Assembly: GCA_964577995.1 (NCBI GenBank)
Contig: CAZOBP010000106.1
Coordinates: forward strand, 1-10,121
DNA from: JAUVXJ01 sp964577995
GTDB taxonomy: Bacteria > Chloroflexota > Anaerolineae > UBA7937 > B3-Chlor
Reading direction: 5' to 3'
DNA: 10,121 nt
Shown: positions 4,916 through 10,121 of the stretch, piece by piece
How positions within the stretch are numbered: the stretch's first letter is position 1
How the letters are laid out: each line of letters opens with the position of its first letter
Position numbers and translations under genes: made by a program
Notes under the pieces: model-generated
The model's input: only the letters and a program-made list of their open reading frames with translations
Database searches by the model: none
Told to the model about the DNA's origin: nothing

Positions 4916-7393
4916 ATGAGGGTACCCGTAGGTTGGCTCGAAGACTACGTCGAGATCACTATCCCACTGGAGGAACTTGCTGAGCGCATGACGATGGCGG
5001 GCTTGGAGGTGGCGGCCATCGAGTACGTGGGCGCCGACTGGGATAGAGATAAGGTATTCGTGGGGGAGATCCTGGAGGTGCGGCCTCACCCCAATGCGGA
5101 TCGCCTGACCATCGCCATCGTGGAGTATGGCGCCAATCAGCCCATGGCTGTGGCCACAGGCGCACCGAACATCCGTGTCGGTGAGAAGGGGCACAAAGTG
5201 CCCTTCGCCACGACCGGAGCGCGACTGATAGACGGTCACTCCAAAGAGCTGAGATACGTCACCCTCAAGCCTACCAAGATTCGTGGCGTGGCGTCGGAAG
5301 GCATGGTCTGCTCAGAGAAGGAACTGGGTATCTCTGAGGCGCACGAGGGGATCATGATTCTGGACGACGAGGCGCCGACGGGGATGCCCTTGCGTGACTA
5401 CATGGGCGACGCTGTGCTGGACCTGGATCTGACCCCCAATCTGGCTCGATGCTTCTCCGTGGTCGGCGTGGCGAGAGAGGTGGCGGCGCTGACGGGGCAG
5501 GAGTGCAAGCTCGGAGAGTGGCCGGCGCTGGCAGAGGAGATGGGGGCCGAGTCGATGCCCTGGGTGGAGATAAAGATCGCCGATCCGGATCTCTGTCCCA
5601 GGTATACAGTGGCGCTAGTGAGGGGAGTGACCACACGTCCGTCGCCATCCTGGATGCAGCAGAGACTGACGATGGCCGGAATGAGACCTATCAGCAACAT
5701 CGTGGACGTCTCCAACTACGTGATGCTCGAGTGGGGCCAACCGCTGCACGCCTTCGACTATGACACCCTCCGAGGCAGGGACGGAGGTAGGCCTCCATCC
5801 AGCGTGCCGCTGATCATCGTCCGTCGGGCGCACCCGCGTGAGAGGATGACCACTCTGGACGGTGTGGAGCACGTTCTGAACGAGGATACGTTGCTGATCA
5901 CAGACGGGGGCGGCCCGGTGGGGGTGGCGGGCGTGATGGGTGGCCTGGAGAGCGAGGTCACTGAGCAGACCAGCAACGTGCTCATCGAGTCGGCGAGCTT
6001 CAACAACTACAGCATACGAAGGACTTCCCAGGCATTGAAGCTGCCCAGTGAGGCCTCGGCCCGCTTCGGGCGAGGCGTACCGCCCGAGTTGACGATGATC
6101 GCCTTGGAGCGCTCGGCCACGCTAATGCAGGAGTTAGGTGGCGGCACGATAGAGACGGGGTACGCCGACGCCTATCCATCGAAGCCGGCGGCCAAGGTCG
6201 TTGAGCTGACGGCAGCAGAGGTCGAGCGTATTCTGGGAGTGGACCTTGAGGTGGGCCAGATTGTGAACATTCTCGAGTCCTTGGAGTTCGACTGCCGGGT
6301 GGAGAATGGTGTCATTCGGGCAGGTGTGCCCTATCACAGGCTGGATGTCTCCGTCCCCGCCGATCTGATAGAGGAAGTGGCACGCGTCTGGGGCTACGAC
6401 AGGCTGCCCACGACTCTCATGCCAGACGAACTGCCTCCACAGCAACGCGACTACTCCCTGGAGGGCGAAGAGTTGGTGCGTGACATTCTGGTTGGCTGCG
6501 GGCTTGCCGAGGTCATCACCTACTCCCTGGGTAACCTGGAGAGCTACGGTAAGGTGGAGTCTGGAGGACCGGCTCCTGATCCTGAAGATTACGTCAGGAT
6601 CGCCAACCCGCTGACTTCTGAGCGGGAGTTCATGCGCCGATCGCTGATGTCGAGTCTGCTGGAGGCGATGAGGGACAATCTGCGCTACAGGGAGCGGGTG
6701 GCGTTGTTCGAGATCGGACGCGTCTACCTTCCGCGGGCGGGCGAGGAACTACCTGAAGAGCCCCGCCGTCTGTGTGTGGCCATGACCGGGCAACAAGACG
6801 AGCGCTCCTGGCTCACCGAGGGTAGGTATCGCATCGGCTTCTACGACCTGAAGGGCGTGGTGGAGACCCTCCTGGATCGCCTGGGTTTGGTGGATATGAG
6901 TTTCACGCCTACGGAGCATCCGACCTTCCAAGCGGGTGCTGCGGCCAACCTGCTGCTCGGGGGGGCGCAGATTGGCGTGTTTGGAGAGGTGGATCCGGTT
7001 GTCAGGGAGAGCTTCGATCTCCCGGCCCAGCCTGTCTGCTTGTTGGAGCTAGACCTGGAGGAGTTGTTGGCTCGAGTGGAGCCCATCCGTCATCTCCAGC
7101 CCATACCGCGCTTCCCGTCTGTTAGCCAAGACCTGTCGATCATCGTGGATGAGGGAGTGTCTGCACAGCAGGTGGAGGAGTCGATCCGGCGAGGGGGAGG
7201 GGGACTGCTGGCAGAGATCACACTCTTCGACGTGTACCGGGGTGAGCAGGTGCCGAAGGGCAAGAAGAGTCTCGCCTACTCGCTCACCTACAGACATGAG
7301 GAGCGCACTCTGACCGACAAGCAGGTGGCGAAGGTCCACGCCAAGATCGTGAAGGGGCTGGAGAGGGAGCTGGGCGCCAAACTGCGTGAGTAA
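4916..7393 (+). CDS. pheT: Phenylalanine--tRNA ligase beta subunit
   Basis: The 825-residue beta subunit that binds tRNA-Phe and edits mischarged Tyr-tRNA-Phe. Domains in order: an N-terminal segment MRVPVGWLEDYV; an EMAP/OB tRNA-binding domain (about 40-155, VGEILEVRPHPNADRL, ending KIRGVASEGMVCSEKELG); the B3/4 editing domain (about 215-390, with MRPISNIVDVSNYVMLEWGQ, PLHAFDYD and GVAGVMGG); B5 (about 420-495, DLIEEVARVWGYDRLP); the catalytically inactive class II-like core (about 510-705, IANPLTSEREFMRRSL and LFEIGRVY); and the C-terminal FDX-ACB anticodon-binding domain (about 730-825, PRFPSVSQDLSIIVDEGV and the final SYxLTYRHEERTLTD region). It is full length and has an AGGAG 6 nt before ATG. 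A Gly/Pro/Ser-rich stretch at about 286-297 lengthens a loop of B3/4 relative to common homologues. It is in an operon with pheS. Confidence 0.97.
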   Translation: MRVPVGWLEDYVEITIPLEELAERMTMAGLEVAAIEYVGADWDRDKVFVGEILEVRPHPNADRLTIAIVEYGANQPMAVATGAPNIRVGEKGHKVPFATTGARLIDGHSKELRYVTLKPTKIRGVASEGMVCSEKELGISEAHEGIMILDDEAPTGMPLRDYMGDAVLDLDLTPNLARCFSVVGVAREVAALTGQECKLGEWPALAEEMGAESMPWVEIKIADPDLCPRYTVALVRGVTTRPSPSWMQQRLTMAGMRPISNIVDVSNYVMLEWGQPLHAFDYDTLRGRDGGRPPSSVPLIIVRRAHPRERMTTLDGVEHVLNEDTLLITDGGGPVGVAGVMGGLESEVTEQTSNVLIESASFNNYSIRRTSQALKLPSEASARFGRGVPPELTMIALERSATLMQELGGGTIETGYADAYPSKPAAKVVELTAAEVERILGVDLEVGQIVNILESLEFDCRVENGVIRAGVPYHRLDVSVPADLIEEVARVWGYDRLPTTLMPDELPPQQRDYSLEGEELVRDILVGCGLAEVITYSLGNLESYGKVESGGPAPDPEDYVRIANPLTSEREFMRRSLMSSLLEAMRDNLRYRERVALFEIGRVYLPRAGEELPEEPRRLCVAMTGQQDERSWLTEGRYRIGFYDLKGVVETLLDRLGLVDMSFTPTEHPTFQAGAAANLLLGGAQIGVFGEVDPVVRESFDLPAQPVCLLELDLEELLARVEPIRHLQPIPRFPSVSQDLSIIVDEGVSAQQVEESIRRGGGGLLAEITLFDVYRGEQVPKGKKSLAYSLTYRHEERTLTDKQVAKVHAKIVKGLERELGAKLRE

Positions 7394-7492
7394 GCGCCCC
7401 CACGGGCGGCTCGCGGATGGCAGCGGGGTGCTGTCCGAGACAGGCGGGCGTGTGCTTGGGCTGGATATCCAGGGAGGAGGGCCGGGACAGAC

Positions 7493-8974
7493 TTGAGGAG
7501 ACCTCTCTCCGGCTGGGGCGGTGCGTGGCTAGAGAGCTGGCGATGGTGGTGGCTCGTCGTCTTCGGCCTGGCGTCTCAAGCGCTGTACTTGCACTTCTTC
7601 CTCAGACCATATCCGCTGCTTGCCTACTACGCCGTGCCTCTCCTCGACCTGGGCAAGCTGGCGGGTCGGAGTCACGCAGCGGCCCGTGATTTCGCCGTCG
7701 CCTTCCTGCTGCTCTTCGTCCTCTGCTATGCGGGATACGTCCTGTGCCGAGGGCGCTTCTCACGATGGGGACTGCTCGTCGTCTTGCTGTTCGCGTTTCT
7801 TTGCGGGCTGGCGCTGGTCCTCGTTTATCCCATCACCGCGGCCGACGTTTTCGAGTACATTGCCTACGCGAGGATCACGGTCCATCACGGCGCCAATCCG
7901 CATCTCTACCGGCCTGCTGACTTCCCCGAAGACCCTTTTGTGAGGTATTCGGCCTGGCCGCACATTACCTCTCCTTATGGGCCTCTGTGGACCTATGTCT
8001 CCGTTCCCATAGCTGTGCTGAGCGGGTCCAGCCTTCTGACCTACCTGTTGCTCTTCAAAGCCCTGGCCCTGGCCGTTCATCTTGTGAACTCAGGGCTCAT
8101 CTACAGCATCTTGAGGCACTGGCGTCCGTCATACGCGTTGGCGGGCACGGTGCTCTATGCCTGGAACCCTCTCGTCTTGTTCGAGAGTGCGGGAGGCGCG
8201 CACAGTGACGTGCTGGTCATGCTTCCCGTCTTGCTGGCGATTTACCTCTTCGTTCGAGGCCACTACTCCCTGGCGATTCTAGCTTCAGCGCTCTCCTGTC
8301 TGGTGAAGATGCCGACCGTGATACTGGTGCCCTTGTTCGTCGTGGGAGGATGGCGTGCACTATCAGGAAAGAGGAACCGGTTGGCCGCTCTGGCCGGCGG
8401 CGTGGGCCTGGCCATGGCCGTGGCACTCTTGCTGCACGCACCATTGTGGGAAGGTTGGGGATCGCTTGGTTGGTTGGAGCGTGAGAGCCTGTTCACGTCG
8501 TCGTTCGCCACGGTGGCCGTGTTGACGCTGCGCCACTGGGTGGAGGATGCTGAACTGGGCCGGAGTGTAGTGCGTTCGGTGGCGCTGGCGGTGTTCGCCC
8601 TCTTCTACGCCTGGCAGCTTCTCAGACTGAGGGGCGAGACGCGCCAGTTCCTCGGAGGTCTCTTTTGGACGGTCTTCGTCTTCCTGTGCGTGGCTGTCCT
8701 GTGGTTTCAGCCGTGGTACGTGGTCTGGGTCGTTGCACTGGGGGCCTTGGTGCCGTCTGTGGCGACAGCGAGGCTGACCACGCTGTTCTCCTATTCGGCG
8801 ACCTGGAACTACATGGTCTACATCTTCTTCCTGGTATGGTTCTTCCCCTACATGATCGCGGGGAACTCGCTGGGTATGAACCTGACCTCGGTGCTGTTGG
8901 TCTTTGGACCGCCTCTGGCCTACGCTGCCTGGCAGGCGAGATCGCGTCGGCCGTCCCCGGCGGAGCATGGGTAG
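7493..8974 (+). CDS. Polytopic GT-C glycosyltransferase, polyprenol-phosphate-mannose (MptA/B, GT87-like) type
   Basis: A 493-residue integral membrane protein with roughly 11-13 hydrophobic helices (first near 18-37, then 66-84, 92-113 and on to about 462-480). Family-like landmarks are TAADVFEYIAYARI (115-128), where D118 follows a helix and matches the acidic first-loop motif of GT-C enzymes; HGANPHLYRPADFP; TSPYGPLWTY (159-168); NPLVLFESAGGAHSD (225-239); and WFQPWYVVWVVAL (404-416). Such enzymes transfer a sugar from a polyprenyl-phosphate donor to cell-envelope glycolipid or glycan on the outer membrane face; the donor and acceptor here are inferred only from the family. Start TTG 7493 is the only start-like codon in this region of the frame, with GGAGGAGG 12 nt upstream; the spacing is long, so the start is moderately sure. 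It follows pheT by 99 bp with no T-tract terminator; a CGCCC/GGGCG hairpin at 7395-7408 lacks one. Probably the third gene of the transcript. Confidence 0.85.
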   Translation: MRRPLSGWGGAWLESWRWWWLVVFGLASQALYLHFFLRPYPLLAYYAVPLLDLGKLAGRSHAAARDFAVAFLLLFVLCYAGYVLCRGRFSRWGLLVVLLFAFLCGLALVLVYPITAADVFEYIAYARITVHHGANPHLYRPADFPEDPFVRYSAWPHITSPYGPLWTYVSVPIAVLSGSSLLTYLLLFKALALAVHLVNSGLIYSILRHWRPSYALAGTVLYAWNPLVLFESAGGAHSDVLVMLPVLLAIYLFVRGHYSLAILASALSCLVKMPTVILVPLFVVGGWRALSGKRNRLAALAGGVGLAMAVALLLHAPLWEGWGSLGWLERESLFTSSFATVAVLTLRHWVEDAELGRSVVRSVALAVFALFYAWQLLRLRGETRQFLGGLFWTVFVFLCVAVLWFQPWYVVWVVALGALVPSVATARLTTLFSYSATWNYMVYIFFLVWFFPYMIAGNSLGMNLTSVLLVFGPPLAYAAWQARSRRPSPAEHG

Positions 8975-9014
8975 TCACATCGGGTGTGCAGCAGCGCCCA
9001 GAGAGACGGGGGGC

Positions 9015-10121
9015 TCACAGTTCCATGTCGTAGATGCGCCAGGTCTTGTAGTGGCGCAGGCCCATGGCGTTGTTGAGCCTGGTGATGTCGTCGTTATCCT
9101 CCAGCATCATGGACCCCTCAACCACGGTGAAGCCCATGGGCAGGGCGGCCTTGTACAGCTCGTAGAAGAGCAGGGCGTCGGCGCCGATCTGTCTGAACCC
9201 CGGCCGCACTCCCATGAACATGGCCCGCAGTCGCGTGATGCGTCTGCGCTGCCGGAGCACGCGCAACGTGCGCACCAGGTCCGTGTCCAGGGGCCATCGC
9301 CAGCGCGGCCTCAGGGGAACGTAGAGGTCGGGCAGCGCCCCTAGAACCGCGGCGGGTTCGCCGTCCACGAAGGCGAAGAGTAGCAGCTCGGGAATGAGCA
9401 CCGGTCGCAGCGTCTCGGCCAGGGCGTGCGCTTCCTCATCGGTGAGGGGTAGGAACCCCCAGTTGCGGGCCCAGGCTTCGTTGTAGATCTTGACCAGTAA
9501 CTGAATCTCCTCGTCCAGCGAGTCCAGATTCGCCCTGCGAACGGTGATCTTGGAGCGGCTGCGGACGCGCTCCGCGATGCGGGCCAGCCGCGCCGCGTAC
9601 TCGGGTTTGGATTCCTCCGTGGCATAGGCATGGTAATCCTTGGCCTTGCGGAACCCATACCGCTCCAGGAACTCCCCGTAGTAGGGCGGGTTGTGGGTCA
9701 ATTCCACCGTAGGCGGAGAGTCGAAGCCGTAAACCAGGACCCCCTGCCTCTCGTGCGTGGCATTGGAGTACTCTCCCGGGCCCCGAAGCACCTTCATGCC
9801 CTGCTCCTCTACCCACGAGCGGGCCGCGTCCAACAGGCTGCGGGCCACGTCGAAGTCCTCCACCGTCTCGAAGAAGCCGAAGAACCCGATCTGGGTCTTG
9901 TGGTACTCGTTGAAGCGGTGATTGATGGCCGCGGAGACGCGGCCCACCAGTTCTGGACCTCTTCTGGCCAGGAAATGAGTCACCTCTGCGTGCTGGTGGT
10001 AGGGGTGGCGTGGGGTTAGCAGCCCAGGAAGACCCAGGAGCCTGCTGCCCAGGTACTCGGCCCTGAGAGGGGGGGTCCAGAAGGGATCGCCCTTGTAGAG
10101 ACGCCAGGGCACCTCCACGAA
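9015..10121 (-). CDS. GNAT-like acyltransferase-fold protein (N-terminus beyond window)
   Basis: The minus-strand frame runs from the right edge to TGA at 9015-9017, at least 368 residues. It opens mid-protein with FVEVPWRLYKGDPFWTPPL. Family members I recall have an F(I/V)xFPWRLYxGDPxWVPPL block preceded by a few more residues, so the GTG at 10118 is not the likely true start. The N-terminal half carries ELVGRVSAAINHRFNE, IGFFGFFETVEDFDVA, VLRGPGEYSN, NPPYYGEFLERYGFRKAKDYHAY. The C-terminal half resembles GNAT: LLLFAFVDGEPAAVLGALPD, then FMGVRPGFRQIGADALLFYEL with an RQIGADA loop near an acetyl-CoA-type motif, and VVEGSMMLEDND before the end. Homologues are usually annotated as GNAT family or hypothetical; substrate and pathway are unknown. 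It is convergent with the glycosyltransferase, 40 bp apart, without a visible terminator. Confidence 0.82.
   Translation of the reverse strand, partial: FVEVPWRLYKGDPFWTPPLRAEYLGSRLLGLPGLLTPRHPYHQHAEVTHFLARRGPELVGRVSAAINHRFNEYHKTQIGFFGFFETVEDFDVARSLLDAARSWVEEQGMKVLRGPGEYSNATHERQGVLVYGFDSPPTVELTHNPPYYGEFLERYGFRKAKDYHAYATEESKPEYAARLARIAERVRSRSKITVRRANLDSLDEEIQLLVKIYNEAWARNWGFLPLTDEEAHALAETLRPVLIPELLLFAFVDGEPAAVLGALPDLYVPLRPRWRWPLDTDLVRTLRVLRQRRRITRLRAMFMGVRPGFRQIGADALLFYELYKAALPMGFTVVEGSMMLEDNDDITRLNNAMGLRHYKTWRIYDMEL

Overview
The window is GC-rich, densely coding bacterial chromosome. Several features suggest Chloroflexota (an Anaerolineae-like lineage): a response regulator fused to a Roadblock/LC7-like domain, a PheS with a non-standard motif 2 and a CxxC-GGxGC-xxC cluster, and a GT-C membrane glycosyltransferase of the polyprenol-phosphate-mannose type. 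This assignment is from memory of families, not a search, and is moderate at best. No mobile elements, CRISPR arrays, tRNAs or rRNAs were seen.

Left part, minus strand (1-2873), read right to left: a two-domain GNAT acetyltransferase (1959-2873), a response regulator with an NtrC-like receiver and an OmpR/PhoB-type winged helix (1137-1931), then a response regulator with a Roadblock/LC7-like domain that runs off the left edge (1-1036). The first two are 27 bp apart and probably co-transcribed. The third has its own candidate extended -10 promoter in a 100 bp gap. No histidine kinase is visible.

Centre (2874-3835) is a noncoding stretch of about 960 bp between divergent genes. It holds two strong sigma70-type promoters facing apart. 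The minus-strand one is a perfect TTGACA-17-TATAAT (3380-3408). It reads into sequence with nested hairpins closed by an 8 bp long-range helix, which could be an uncharacterised small RNA or a long structured leader. The plus-strand one is TTGCCA-17-TATAAT with an extended -10 TG (3597-3625). It drives a leader of about 200 nt before pheS. That leader contains a short ORF with closely spaced Phe codons, an early hairpin, a competing antiterminator pairing and an intrinsic terminator ending just before the pheS Shine-Dalgarno. This is the arrangement expected of translation-coupled attenuation of phenylalanyl-tRNA synthetase.

Right part, plus strand (3836-8974): pheS, pheT and a polytopic glycosyltransferase, probably one operon because no T-tract terminator separates them. 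PheS and PheT form the alpha2beta2 enzyme that charges tRNA-Phe, so attenuation by uncharged tRNA-Phe would be self-correcting. The glycosyltransferase has no obvious functional link to the synthetase and may simply share the transcript. A convergent minus-strand gene (9015 to the right edge) encodes a GNAT-like protein whose N-terminus lies outside the window.
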